Positions 26,880 to 35,399 of a stretch of 64,000 nt of DNA are shown here, piece after piece. Numbering within the stretch: the stretch's first letter is position 1; each line of letters begins with the position of its first letter. The DNA comes from Nitratireductor indicus C115. GTDB lineage: Bacteria; Pseudomonadota; Alphaproteobacteria; Rhizobiales; Rhizobiaceae. The notes under the pieces were generated by a model. The model ran no database searches and had not been told where the DNA came from. It saw only the letters and a list, made by a program, of their open reading frames with translations. A program made the translations under genes and the position numbers. The stretch covers positions 124,001 through 188,000 of the forward strand of contig NZ_AMSI01000005.1 in the NCBI RefSeq assembly GCF_000300515.1, given 5' to 3'.

Positions 26880-28480
26880 TGAATCAACGTTCCGCCGGCC
26901 TGCGCCAGCGCCTCTGGAGTGTCCACGTCGAGCCCCGCGGCGTGACCGAGTTCGATATCGATCACAGTGAACAGGCCCTGCTCGACCACATGGCGCGCAC
27001 CCGTATCTCCTTCAAGCCTGGCGATTTCCCCGAACAACGCACGCGGCAGGAGGACCGGGTTTCCTCGCTTGCCATTGCATGTGGCACGCACCACGCTGTT
27101 GCCCCCGGCATTGCGAAAGGCAGCAATCAGTCGATCCAGATCGGCAGTTGTCACCTCGGGCATATCCGCAAGCATCACCAGAACACCGGCGGCTTCCCCA
27201 GGAAGGGCCGCGATGCCGGCCCGCAACGAGGTCGAAAGCCCTTCGGCGAAAGCCGGGTTCAACACGCTTTCAAGGCCAAGCCCATCGAGCGCGGCACGCA
27301 CGCGCTCCTCCTCGTGCCCCAGCACCGCTATGGCGCCATCGACCTGCGCGCCAGCGAGGGCGGCACCCGTGCGACGCACCAGCGGCACCCCGTCGAACTC
27401 TGCCAGAAGCTTGTTGCCCGGCCCCATACGCCGCGACTGACCGGCGGCCAGAAGCAGGCCCCAGACCGGCAGAAAACCGCTTTTTCTCTCCGCTTCGCGC
27501 GGTTGCGGGCGGCTGGGGATTTCAGCCAGAAGCCCGCCAACCCCCATGGCCGCGATATCGGCCGAAGCAACATCAAGTCCCGCCATCAGGCGGTCGAGCA
27601 CCCAGTCGAAACCGTTTGTCTTGGGGCTGCGCGCGCAGCCGGGTGCGCCGATCACGCACCGTCCGCGCACATCGCCGAGCACAAGAAGGTTTCCCGGATC
27701 GACCGGCATGCCGACCCTCTCCACGCGTCCGCCAGCGATGCGGATCGCCGCAGGGATCACATCGCCCTCATCGCAAACCGCAGAAGCGCCGAAGACGAGG
27801 ATCATATCGCTTTCATCGAGCAACGTCTCGATTGCCGCTGAAACGGCCTGTTCCTCATGCGGGGGGCGCAGCTCACGCCCCACGACACCGCCATAACGGG
27901 CAAGCCGACCGGCCGTAATCCGCACGGTCTTGTCAAGAACGCTGGGTTTCACCCCCGGCAACACTGTCTGCACCACGCCGAAACGCTTTTTTCTGAAGGG
28001 ATGGACGGCGAAGGCTCCACCGCCTGCGGCGCGCGCCTGTTCGATCAGACCCGAGGACACGGCAAAAGGGATGATCTTGACGGTCGCCACCATCTGACCC
28101 GGAACCACCGGCGTGAAAGGTGCAAGCGTTGCCAGCGTAACAGCAGGATCGACCGTGTTGACGGCATCGACCACGGCACGGTTCACCGTAAAGAGGCCGG
28201 GCGTCGCCGCATGGAGATTGACACGACCGGTCGTCGGCGAACGGGCTTCGATCTCACCCGTCGCGAAGATTTCGGCAAGCCGGGCAGCGGCGGCATCCTC
28301 GTCCAGATCGTCCGGGGAGAGGCGTGCCGCGATAACACGTGTGATGCCGGCTGCCTTCAGTGCCTCGATGTCGGAAGCGGTCAGGCGATGCGCCTTGCGC
28401 AGCCGGGTTCCGCCCACAAGCGTCGCATGGGCGAGAATGGCGCCCTCGGCATACTCGACCTGGACAGGCCCGAACTTCAC
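26876..28480 (-). CDS. Molybdenum cofactor cytidylyltransferase (MocA-like) fused to a molybdopterin-binding domain
   Basis: A 534-residue fusion. Residues 1-335 resemble the MoeA/MogA-type molybdopterin-binding module (GASAVCDEGDVIPAAI, GMPVDPGNL, GAPGCARSPKTNGFD); residues about 345-534 are an NTP-transferase with the MocA signature LLLAAGQSRRMG..NKL and LADMPEV. MocA adds CMP to Mo-molybdopterin to make MCD, the cofactor of xanthine-dehydrogenase-family hydroxylases. The XdhC-type genes sit directly upstream, overlapping by 4 bases. The fusion is a recurring alphaproteobacterial design. No molybdenum hydroxylase structural genes are in this window. Confidence 0.88.
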   Translation of the reverse strand: MKFGPVQVEYAEGAILAHATLVGGTRLRKAHRLTASDIEALKAAGITRVIAARLSPDDLDEDAAAARLAEIFATGEIEARSPTTGRVNLHAATPGLFTVNRAVVDAVNTVDPAVTLATLAPFTPVVPGQMVATVKIIPFAVSSGLIEQARAAGGGAFAVHPFRKKRFGVVQTVLPGVKPSVLDKTVRITAGRLARYGGVVGRELRPPHEEQAVSAAIETLLDESDMILVFGASAVCDEGDVIPAAIRIAGGRVERVGMPVDPGNLLVLGDVRGRCVIGAPGCARSPKTNGFDWVLDRLMAGLDVASADIAAMGVGGLLAEIPSRPQPREAERKSGFLPVWGLLLAAGQSRRMGPGNKLLAEFDGVPLVRRTGAALAGAQVDGAIAVLGHEEERVRAALDGLGLESVLNPAFAEGLSTSLRAGIAALPGEAAGVLVMLADMPEVTTADLDRLIAAFRNAGGNSVVRATCNGKRGNPVLLPRALFGEIARLEGDTGARHVVEQGLFTVIDIELGHAAGLDVDTPEALAQAGGTLIQ

Positions 28481-29181
28481 GCCGCCTGTTCCCTCGCCCC
28501 CAGCCCGCGCGAGCGCAGAGCCGCGATGACCGATCCAAGAACCGCCACGGCAATCTCGGCAGGTGATGACGCACCGATATTCATGCCGATGGGCGCCTCT
28601 ATGCGGGCAAGCCGGTCTTCGGAAACACCCGCCGCCAGGAGACGTTCCACTCGCCTTGCATGGGTCTTCCTGCTGCCCAGCGCCCCGATATAGAAACAGC
28701 CAGCCCCAAGCGCGGCCAGAAGAGCGGGGTCATCGATCTTGGGATCGTGGGTGAGCGCCGCAACGGCCGTGTAAGCATCGAGCGGGTCACGGGCGAGAAC
28801 CTCGTCCGGCCATTCGGCGTGGAGCGTAACGCCCGGAAAGCGTTCCGGCGAGGCGAATGCGGTGCGCGGGTCGATCACCGTCAGGTCGAAACCGGCAATG
28901 CGCGCCATCGGCGCCAATGCCTGGCTGATATGCACCGCACCGACCACCACAAGGCGCGGTGCAGGCAGGTGAACATTCAGAAAGAACGCCCTGCCCTCGA
29001 TTTCAACCGCTCCGGAGCGGCCGGAGCGAAACGCCTTGCCAACGGCCTCGCCCAGTGGGCCGGCCACCGTGTCTGCCTCCTGGACCACCCGGTCACGGCC
29101 ATCTCCCAGATCCGTCAACAGGATTGCGGCCTTGCGTTCGCGGCGTAGAGCGTTGAGCTTCTTCAAGGAATGCGGATCCAC
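28477..29181 (-). CDS. XdhC-family protein, C-terminal (Rossmann) part
   Basis: A 234-residue protein. The middle carries the XdhC_C Rossmann segment (RLVVVGAVHISQALAPMA, then VIDPRTAFA) and the C-terminus the conserved GxLGSRKTHARR and RIEAPIGMNIGA. XdhC/CoxI proteins bind the molybdenum cofactor, protect it and help sulfurate it before insertion into xanthine dehydrogenase or CO dehydrogenase-like enzymes. The N-terminal XdhC domain is encoded separately by the gene just upstream. Starts at a GTG that shares one base with the preceding stop (TAGTG), ends overlapping mocA by 4 bases. Confidence 0.88.
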   Translation of the reverse strand: MDPHSLKKLNALRRERKAAILLTDLGDGRDRVVQEADTVAGPLGEAVGKAFRSGRSGAVEIEGRAFFLNVHLPAPRLVVVGAVHISQALAPMARIAGFDLTVIDPRTAFASPERFPGVTLHAEWPDEVLARDPLDAYTAVAALTHDPKIDDPALLAALGAGCFYIGALGSRKTHARRVERLLAAGVSEDRLARIEAPIGMNIGASSPAEIAVAVLGSVIAALRSRGLGAREQAA

Positions 29182-29519
29182 TAGCCAAGCCTTTCAACAT
29201 AGACACGAATCTTGCCGCCGCAGGAAAGGCCTACCCGCCAGGCAGTCTCATCGGCAACACCGAATTCCAGCATGCGTGGCTCGCCATCGGCCAGAACCTC
29301 GGCGGCCTCGGCGACAACCGCGCCCTCAACACAACCGCCCGAAACAGACCCTTCGAAATTGCCCTCGGCATCAATCACGAGATGGCTGCCGACGGGGCGC
29401 GGGGCCGAGCCCCAGGTCTCCACCACAGTGGCTATCGCCACGTCGCGGCCATCCTTCATCCAGCTTTCCGCGATCACCAGCGGATCGCGCTCGCGTGTTT
29501 GGTCCATGGCTTCAGACAT
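29181..29519 (-). CDS. XdhC-family protein, N-terminal (XdhC/CoxI) part
   Basis: A 112-residue protein equal to the N-terminal XdhC_CoxI domain: conserved ATVVETWGSAPRPVGSHL and GSVSGGCVEGAVV are visible. Together with the next gene it makes up a complete XdhC, so this is a naturally split arrangement as in cox clusters (coxF/coxI). Start ATG 29519 has GGAGG 9 bases upstream; it overlaps the CoxE stop by 8 bases. Acts in the cytosol on the molybdenum cofactor. Confidence 0.87.
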   Translation of the reverse strand: MSEAMDQTRERDPLVIAESWMKDGRDVAIATVVETWGSAPRPVGSHLVIDAEGNFEGSVSGGCVEGAVVAEAAEVLADGEPRMLEFGVADETAWRVGLSCGGKIRVYVERLG

Positions 29520-30789
29520 CGGTATTGCCTCCACGCTTTTCAGGGGCATGTTTCATATGGGCATGGCGGAAGGCCGCTGCCAAGCCCCCGCTCCGCCCCG
29601 GCGCTGTCAGCGCACTGCACAAATCCGCAAGCGCATCGAGAGAATGCACAGGGCGCAACTCATCAACATGCGGCAGCATGGCGCGCATGCCGCGTGCTCT
29701 CGGCTCGAACCCCTCGAACCCCAGAAGCGGATTCAGCCAGATCAGCCGGCGACAGGATTTGTGCAGGCGTTCCATCTCCCGCGACAGGATTTCGATACGG
29801 TCCCGCTCCAGCCCATCCGTGATGAGGAGGACAATCGCGCCCTGCCCGAGAACCCGGCGCGACCACAGGCGGTTGAAATCTTCCAACGCCGTTCCAATAC
29901 GTGTGCCGCCGGACCAGTCGCGCACGCTTGCCGATGCCTCCGCAAGCGCCTCATCGGGATCGCGGCGGCTGAGCGCACGGGTGATGTTGGTCAGCCGTGT
30001 GCCGAAGGTGAAGCTGTGAACCCTGCGGCGATGCTCGGTCAGCGCATGCAGGAAATGCAGGAAGATGCGCGAATACTGGCTCATCGAGCCGGAAATATCG
30101 ACTAGGGCGACAAGCGGCGGCGCGACCTGCCGGCGCGAGCGAAACTTCGGCAGGATAAGGCTCCCGCCCGTGCGCAGTCCGCCGCGCAACATGGCGCGAG
30201 GGTCGATGCGCGCGCCATGCGGATCTGCCTTGAAGCGGCGTGTCGCCACCCGGTCGAAGGGCAGGACGAGATCGCGCATGGCAAGGCGCGCTTCGGCGAG
30301 TTCGGTCGCCGACATCTGCGCAAAATCCTTCTTGCGCAGGACTTCGAGCCCGGTGAAGGAGAGCCGCGCATCGAGCTCGAATTCGGGGCGCTTGCGGATG
30401 ATCGCCCGGCGCTCTTCATCGAACGCATCCTCGGCACGGCGGCTGCCTGCGCGCTGGCGCTCGCGCAACACTTCCGCCTCCTCGGCATCGTCCGCATCGG
30501 GTGCGTCATCGCGATCTCCACGGCGCGCCCAGTACAGCCGGAACGCCGCATCGAAGACGGCATGGTCTTCGCGTCGCGAGACGAGCGTCGCGTGCAGCGT
30601 CCAGTAGAAATCCTCGCGCTCCTCGATGCCTACCGTCAAGACAGCTTCGATGGCATCCATGACGGCGGCCGGGCCGACACGCATGCCGGTGCGCCGCAAC
30701 ATACGGGCAAAGCCGACAATGCGGTCTGCGAGCCGCGCGCCCTCAAGCGCGGGCTTGTTCGCATGAAGGTCCTGCGCCCCGCCGGCCAT
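29512..30789 (-). CDS. coxE: VWA domain protein, CoxE-like
   Basis: A 425-residue protein with a C-terminal von Willebrand A domain: the MIDAS motif DISGS is in ALVDISGSMSQYS, and a second metal ligand in GGTRIGTAL. The N-terminal half is charged and helical, as in CoxE of carboxydotrophs. CoxE works with the AAA ATPase CoxD to mature the Mo-Cu active site of CO dehydrogenase; homologues accompany other molybdenum hydroxylases too. One base after the MoxR/CoxD gene and overlapping the XdhC N-terminal gene, so tightly coupled. The gene name is by similarity. Confidence 0.85.
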   Translation of the reverse strand: MAGGAQDLHANKPALEGARLADRIVGFARMLRRTGMRVGPAAVMDAIEAVLTVGIEEREDFYWTLHATLVSRREDHAVFDAAFRLYWARRGDRDDAPDADDAEEAEVLRERQRAGSRRAEDAFDEERRAIIRKRPEFELDARLSFTGLEVLRKKDFAQMSATELAEARLAMRDLVLPFDRVATRRFKADPHGARIDPRAMLRGGLRTGGSLILPKFRSRRQVAPPLVALVDISGSMSQYSRIFLHFLHALTEHRRRVHSFTFGTRLTNITRALSRRDPDEALAEASASVRDWSGGTRIGTALEDFNRLWSRRVLGQGAIVLLITDGLERDRIEILSREMERLHKSCRRLIWLNPLLGFEGFEPRARGMRAMLPHVDELRPVHSLDALADLCSALTAPGRSGGLAAAFRHAHMKHAPEKRGGNTDV

Positions 30790-30790
30790 C

Positions 30791-31705
30791 TCAGCCTGCC
30801 TTCACCTCATCCAGAATGCGCGCACCCTCGCCTTCCTCCAGGCGGGCAATGTCATCCTGATATTTGAGGAGCACGCCCATCGTTTCGGCGGCCGTGGCCG
30901 CATCCAGCGTCTCGCGCCCAAGCATCGTCAACGCCGTTGCCCAGTCAATGGTTTCGGCAACGCCCGGCGCCTTGAACAGATCGATCTCACGCAACTTCTG
31001 CACGAAAGCGACCACCTCGCCGGCAAGCCGTTCATTGGCGTCCGGCACCTTGCGGGACAGGATTTCGAGCTCGCGCCGTGCATCGGGATAATCGACCCAG
31101 TGATACAGACAACGGCGCTTCAAGGCGTCGTGAATTTCACGCGTTCGGTTGGTGGTAATGACGACAATAGGCGGTTCCTGCGCACGAATGGTTCCCAGTT
31201 CGGGCACGCTCACCTGATAGTCCGACAAAACTTCAAGAAGATAGGCTTCGAACGCCTCGTCGGCCCGGTCCAGCTCATCGATGAGGAACACCGGCGCACC
31301 GCCAAGCCCGCCTTCCAGCGCTTCCAGGACAGGCCGGCGGATGAGATACTTTTCGGAGAAAACGCCGCTTTCCATCTCGGAACGATCGGTGGTGCCCGCC
31401 GCCTCCGCCATGCGGATCTCGATCATCTGCGCAGCATAGTTCCATTCATAGACCGCCGACGAAACGTCGAGGCCTTCATAGCATTGCAAACGGATCAGCC
31501 TGCGCCCCAGACCGGCGGCCAGAACCTTGGCGATCTCCGTCTTGCCGACACCCGCCTCGCCTTCCAGAAACAGTGGCCGCTTCATGCCGAGGCTGAGGAA
31601 GAGAACGGTGGCCAGCGCACGGTCGGCCACATAGCCGCCCGCTGTCAGAAGCGAGAGGGTCTCATCGATGGATTGCGGCAAGGCGCGGGGATTTCCTTCG
31701 GTCAT
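30791..31705 (-). CDS. coxD: MoxR/CoxD-type AAA+ ATPase
   Basis: A 304-residue ATPase: Walker A GEAGVGKTE, Walker B VFLIDELDRAD, sensor 1 VITTNRTRE. MoxR ATPases pair with VWA proteins to insert metals or remodel targets; the next gene encodes such a VWA protein (CoxE), which is the usual pair. Start ATG 31705 has GAGGG 4 bases upstream; the open frame continues upstream without a better site. First gene of the maturation run, though the flavin reductase gene 93 bases upstream points the same way. Confidence 0.87.
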   Translation of the reverse strand: MTEGNPRALPQSIDETLSLLTAGGYVADRALATVLFLSLGMKRPLFLEGEAGVGKTEIAKVLAAGLGRRLIRLQCYEGLDVSSAVYEWNYAAQMIEIRMAEAAGTTDRSEMESGVFSEKYLIRRPVLEALEGGLGGAPVFLIDELDRADEAFEAYLLEVLSDYQVSVPELGTIRAQEPPIVVITTNRTREIHDALKRRCLYHWVDYPDARRELEILSRKVPDANERLAGEVVAFVQKLREIDLFKAPGVAETIDWATALTMLGRETLDAATAAETMGVLLKYQDDIARLEEGEGARILDEVKAG

Positions 31706-31798
31706 CTTACCCTCAAGAAACTGAAGCCCGCAGACCCTCCAAGGATTTCCAGGAACGTCCAGGGGCTTCCACATGGAAGCTCGACAAGGGTCGAAACG

Positions 31799-32344
31799 CT
31801 ACAATACCCGGTAACCGCGCTCATGATAGAGGAGCGGCTGCAGATTTTCACCGATGCGCAAGCCCGTTACATGGCCGAAATAGACACGATGCGTCCCAAG
31901 CTCTACGGTCTTGACGATCTTGCAGTCGAAAACCGCAAGCGCGCCAGGAAGGATCGGGGCGCCCGTCACGATCGTTTCCCATTCAGCAAGGCCGAAACGC
32001 TCTTCATAGGAGTGTTTCGTCAGGCCGGCGAAGGCCTTGGAGAGTTCCTCATGACGGGAAGAGAGGGTGTTCAGGGCGAAAACACCGTTTTTCACGAACA
32101 GATCATTACTGGGATTCTGGCGATTGAGGCACACAAGCACCGTTGGCGGATCATCGGAGACAGAACAGGCTGCAATCGCTGTCACACCGCGCCGTCCGGC
32201 GGCGCCATCGGTGGTGACGATGTGCACCGCGCCGGCAAAACGGGCCATGGCGTCTCGGTAATGCTGCGATGATACTTCGGTGGTCTTCAGCACGATCTGT
32301 TCTTCCAATTGTCTGCTCGCGATATAGGTTCGCACGGGAGCCAT
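31799..32344 (-). CDS. Flavin reductase-like domain protein
   Basis: A 181-residue FMN-binding split-barrel protein. The family motifs are visible: RFAGAVHIVTTDG, GVTAIAACSVSDDPPTVLVCLN, and GHVTGLRIG with YHERGYRVL at the end. Such proteins reduce FMN with NAD(P)H for two-component monooxygenases, with no partner oxygenase nearby. Many in-frame codons lie upstream; ATG 32344 matches the family N-terminus, but its GGAGGG site is about 16 bases away, so the start is uncertain. May be cotranscribed with the MoxR gene. Confidence 0.82.
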   Translation of the reverse strand: MAPVRTYIASRQLEEQIVLKTTEVSSQHYRDAMARFAGAVHIVTTDGAAGRRGVTAIAACSVSDDPPTVLVCLNRQNPSNDLFVKNGVFALNTLSSRHEELSKAFAGLTKHSYEERFGLAEWETIVTGAPILPGALAVFDCKIVKTVELGTHRVYFGHVTGLRIGENLQPLLYHERGYRVL

Positions 32345-32547
32345 ACCAAGCAGATAACCACCCTCCGATACCAGACCAGAATAGGAAAAATGCACTGCGC
32401 CAGAAGAAATGACGCATGGCAGGGAGACTTGTGTGGATGAAATCCAGCACTTACACCGGTTCTCAGACTTTGGCGTTATGCTCCCGACAAGGTGGCGTGA
32501 TTCCCACGCGACGGCGTGGCCAGCAAAGAGGCGGTTAAACTCCCGAC

Positions 32548-33600
32548 ATGCGGTGCCTTGCTCTCCCCCTCGTTTTTCTGCTTGCGGCAGCAACTCCATC
32601 GAACGCTGAGGATTTCCGGATCGGTGTGGCTGCCCCCTTCAGCGGCAGTTTCTCCATTCTGGGCTCACAGATACGCGACGGTGCGCGCGTGGCGCTGGCT
32701 CAGGACAATGACGCGGTGGAACTCTTCGAACAGGACACGGCCTGCAGCCCCGAAGGTGGTGCGGCGGCTGCGCGTGCACTCATTGCCGACCGTGTCTCGG
32801 TGGTGGTGGGGTTCATCTGCACGGAAGCCGTCGAAGCCGCATTGCCGCTCCTAACCGAGGCCGGCATTCCCACGATAACGCCCGGCGTGCGCACGGCCAC
32901 CCTGACGGATGGCCGCGAACGCAGTGGCTTTCTCGTTTACCGGACAGCGCCACGAGCAGATGCGGAGCGCGACGCGGTCGCGCGGATTCTCAGCGAACGC
33001 TGGCGCAAGGAGTTCTTCGCCATCGTCGATGACGGCACGATCTATGGCCGGGAGCTTGCCGAAAGCCTGCGCGCCAGCGCGGAACTGCGAAAGCTCGAAC
33101 CTGTCTTCAAGGATACGTTCCGGCCTCAGCTCGACAATCAGGTGGGGCTCGCCGGCCGGCTGAAGCGGGCTGGCGCGACCCATGTCTTCGTCGGCGGCGA
33201 CCGCAGCGACATTGCCATTCTCGCTCGCGACGCAAAGGGCATGGACTATGTGCTTACCATCGCAGGCGGCGAAGCATTGAGGGCGGAAAACAGCACGGTT
33301 CCGCTCGCCGAGGGCACGTTGATGGTGGGGCTGCCTCGCTGGGCCGACATTGCCAGCCCGCAGGCTCTGCAAGCATTGAAGGCCGCCGAAATCCTTCCCG
33401 ATGGCTATGTGCTGCCCGCCTATGCCGCTGCGCAAACGGCGCTCGCCGCAAGCGAGAAGGGCGATGTGAATGCAGCGCTCGCAAAGGAGCGCTTCGAAAC
33501 GGTACTCGGCCCCTTCGCCTTCGACGGTAAAGGCGATCTCGACACGAGCTTCTACAGGCTTTTCCGCTTCGACGGCGAGGATTTCCGGGAGGTCGAATGA
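32548..33600 (+). CDS. Periplasmic amino-acid/amide-type ABC substrate-binding protein
   Basis: A 350-residue type I periplasmic-binding fold (LivJ-like). Signal peptide at 1-20 (LALPLVFLLAAATPSNA). FRIGVAAPFSGSFSILG is the classic opening, and VSVVVGFICTEAVEAALPL the first-domain core. No permease or ATPase genes accompany it: instead it overlaps a P1 peptidase gene by 4 bases (ATGA). It may serve a transporter elsewhere or act as a sensor subunit. Divergent from the flavin reductase gene with a 203-base gap. Confidence 0.87.
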   Translation: MRCLALPLVFLLAAATPSNAEDFRIGVAAPFSGSFSILGSQIRDGARVALAQDNDAVELFEQDTACSPEGGAAAARALIADRVSVVVGFICTEAVEAALPLLTEAGIPTITPGVRTATLTDGRERSGFLVYRTAPRADAERDAVARILSERWRKEFFAIVDDGTIYGRELAESLRASAELRKLEPVFKDTFRPQLDNQVGLAGRLKRAGATHVFVGGDRSDIAILARDAKGMDYVLTIAGGEALRAENSTVPLAEGTLMVGLPRWADIASPQALQALKAAEILPDGYVLPAYAAAQTALAASEKGDVNAALAKERFETVLGPFAFDGKGDLDTSFYRLFRFDGEDFREVE

Positions 33601-34643
33601 TGTGGCGTGCGGGCAGACGCAACCTGATCACCGATGTTGAGGGCCTGTCGGTGGGCAATCATTCCGACGAGACGGTCAAATCCGGCGTGACGGCGCTTCT
33701 TTGCGAAACGCCGGCCGTTGCCGGCGTACAGGTTCTGGGCGGTGCGCCCGGCACGCGAGAAACCGACCTCCTCTCCCCGCACAATCTGGTGGACGCGGTG
33801 GATGCCATCGTGCTTTCGGGCGGTTCAGCCTTCGGACTCGATGCGGCAGCGGGCGTGCAGGCGGCGCTTCGCGAACAGGGCAAGGGTTTCGAGATCATGG
33901 GATTCCGGGTTCCCATCGTGCCGGGAGCCATCCTGTTCGACCTGCCGAATGGAGGGAACAAGAACTGGGGCCGCTTCCCGCCCTATCGCGATTACGGGTT
34001 TGCCGCGGCCATGGCCGCCGGAGCGGAATTCAGCCTCGGTACGGCGGGTGCGGGCACGGGCGCCACCACGGCGACGCTCAAGGGCGGGCTCGGCTCGGCA
34101 TCGACCGTTCTCGACAACGGCGTGACTGTGGGGGCGCTTGTCGCCGTCAATGCCGTCGGTTCGGTCATGGTCGGTGACACACCGCATTTCTGGGCAGCCC
34201 CCTTCGAGATGGACAAGGAGTTCGGTGGGCTCGGCCTGCCTCATCCCCTGCCCTCGCATGCGGCGGCGGTGACCACCAAATTGCGAGCGGCGGCTGGCGG
34301 CAACACCACCATTGCGGTGATCGCCACCGACGCGAAGCTCGACAAGGCCGCCGCCAAGCGGCTTGCCATCGCCGCCCATGACGGATTTGCCCGCGCCATC
34401 TGGCCCGCCCACACTCCGGTCGATGGCGATCTCGTCTTTGCGCTGGCCACAGGGCGCAACGAGACGGCGCTCGAACTGGAAGCCATGCTCGACCTCAATG
34501 CGGCGGCAGCCAGCACCATGGCGCGTGCGATTGCCCGCGGCGTGCATGCGGCAACGCCTTCCGCAAATGACAGATGCCCCACATGGGCGCAAAACTATGC
34601 GGCGCAACTCGAGCATCGGCCCGCAATGACAAGGGAGAGCTGA
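33597..34643 (+). CDS. P1 family (S58) peptidase, DmpA-like
   Basis: A 348-residue N-terminal-nucleophile-type aminopeptidase/beta-aminopeptidase family member. The signature segments are present: LITDVEGLSVGN at the start, LSGGSAFGLDAAAGV, and GGNTTIAVIATDA around residues 234-245, where the conserved Ser or Thr nucleophile sits (here T237 or T238). Members self-cleave and release N-terminal D- or beta-amino acids from amides or peptides. No signal peptide. Translationally coupled to the amide-type binding protein, which suggests import and cleavage of a small amide or peptide (inference). Confidence 0.87.
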   Translation: MMWRAGRRNLITDVEGLSVGNHSDETVKSGVTALLCETPAVAGVQVLGGAPGTRETDLLSPHNLVDAVDAIVLSGGSAFGLDAAAGVQAALREQGKGFEIMGFRVPIVPGAILFDLPNGGNKNWGRFPPYRDYGFAAAMAAGAEFSLGTAGAGTGATTATLKGGLGSASTVLDNGVTVGALVAVNAVGSVMVGDTPHFWAAPFEMDKEFGGLGLPHPLPSHAAAVTTKLRAAAGGNTTIAVIATDAKLDKAAAKRLAIAAHDGFARAIWPAHTPVDGDLVFALATGRNETALELEAMLDLNAAAASTMARAIARGVHAATPSANDRCPTWAQNYAAQLEHRPAMTRES

Positions 34644-34644
34644 C

Positions 34645-35385
34645 ATGAAAGCGTTTTTCCGGTTGGTCCGTTCGTCGCTGGGAGCGATCTTCGGCCTTCT
34701 CTGCCTCGCCGCCTCCGGCCATGCCGGCGACACCGCCAACGTTGATATTCTGGGGTTCAGCGCCGATGGCGCCGTTTTCGCCTTCGAGGAATATGGCGTT
34801 CAGGACGGGTCCGGTTTTCCCTATGCCAATCGCTATTATGTCGACACTGCCAACGATACATTCTTGCCCGGCACACCAGTGCGTGTGAGGATCGATCAAG
34901 ACGGCGCCAGCGTGAACGATGCCCGTGCCCAGGCAAGGACCAAGGGACAGTCGATCATCGGCGATGCCATCCTGGCCGAGCACCACGGCTTTCGCGCTGG
35001 CTGGAATGCGGTCACGGAGCTTTCCGCCGATCCGTTCCGGCTTTCGGTCAATCCCCGGCCGGTCTTTCCCGCCATCGACGCCGCGCTGGAGTTCAGGCTC
35101 GAAGAACTGCCCATGCCCGATGGCGCGCAATGTCACGGCATGGGGGAAGCCCGCGGCTTCCGCCTGACCCGTATCGCAACCGTGTCAGGAGCAACCACGA
35201 AAACCATCCATGAGGATGGCTCCATTCCCTCAAGCCGGGGCTGCCCGCTCGGATATCGCCTTGCCGGTATACAGACCTTCTACCCCGAGGGCGGCGCCCC
35301 GGTCTTTGCGGTCCTGATCGCCATTCGCAATCTTGGCTTCGAAGGGCCCGACCACCGCTTCATTGCTGTTACCGGCAAGCTCTAA
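34645..35385 (+). CDS. Predicted secreted protein, DUF2259
   Basis: A 246-residue protein with a signal peptide (residues 1-26, ending ASGHA). The body matches the DUF2259 family of predicted secreted proteins: VDILGFSADGAVFAFEEYGVQDGSG is the diagnostic N-terminal part, and VFAVLIAIRNLGFEGPDHR the C-terminal. Function unknown. One base after the P1 peptidase stop, with GGGAGAG upstream, so part of the same operon. Confidence 0.8.
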   Translation: MKAFFRLVRSSLGAIFGLLCLAASGHAGDTANVDILGFSADGAVFAFEEYGVQDGSGFPYANRYYVDTANDTFLPGTPVRVRIDQDGASVNDARAQARTKGQSIIGDAILAEHHGFRAGWNAVTELSADPFRLSVNPRPVFPAIDAALEFRLEELPMPDGAQCHGMGEARGFRLTRIATVSGATTKTIHEDGSIPSSRGCPLGYRLAGIQTFYPEGGAPVFAVLIAIRNLGFEGPDHRFIAVTGKL

Positions 35386-35399
35386 GGCGGATAGACGCT

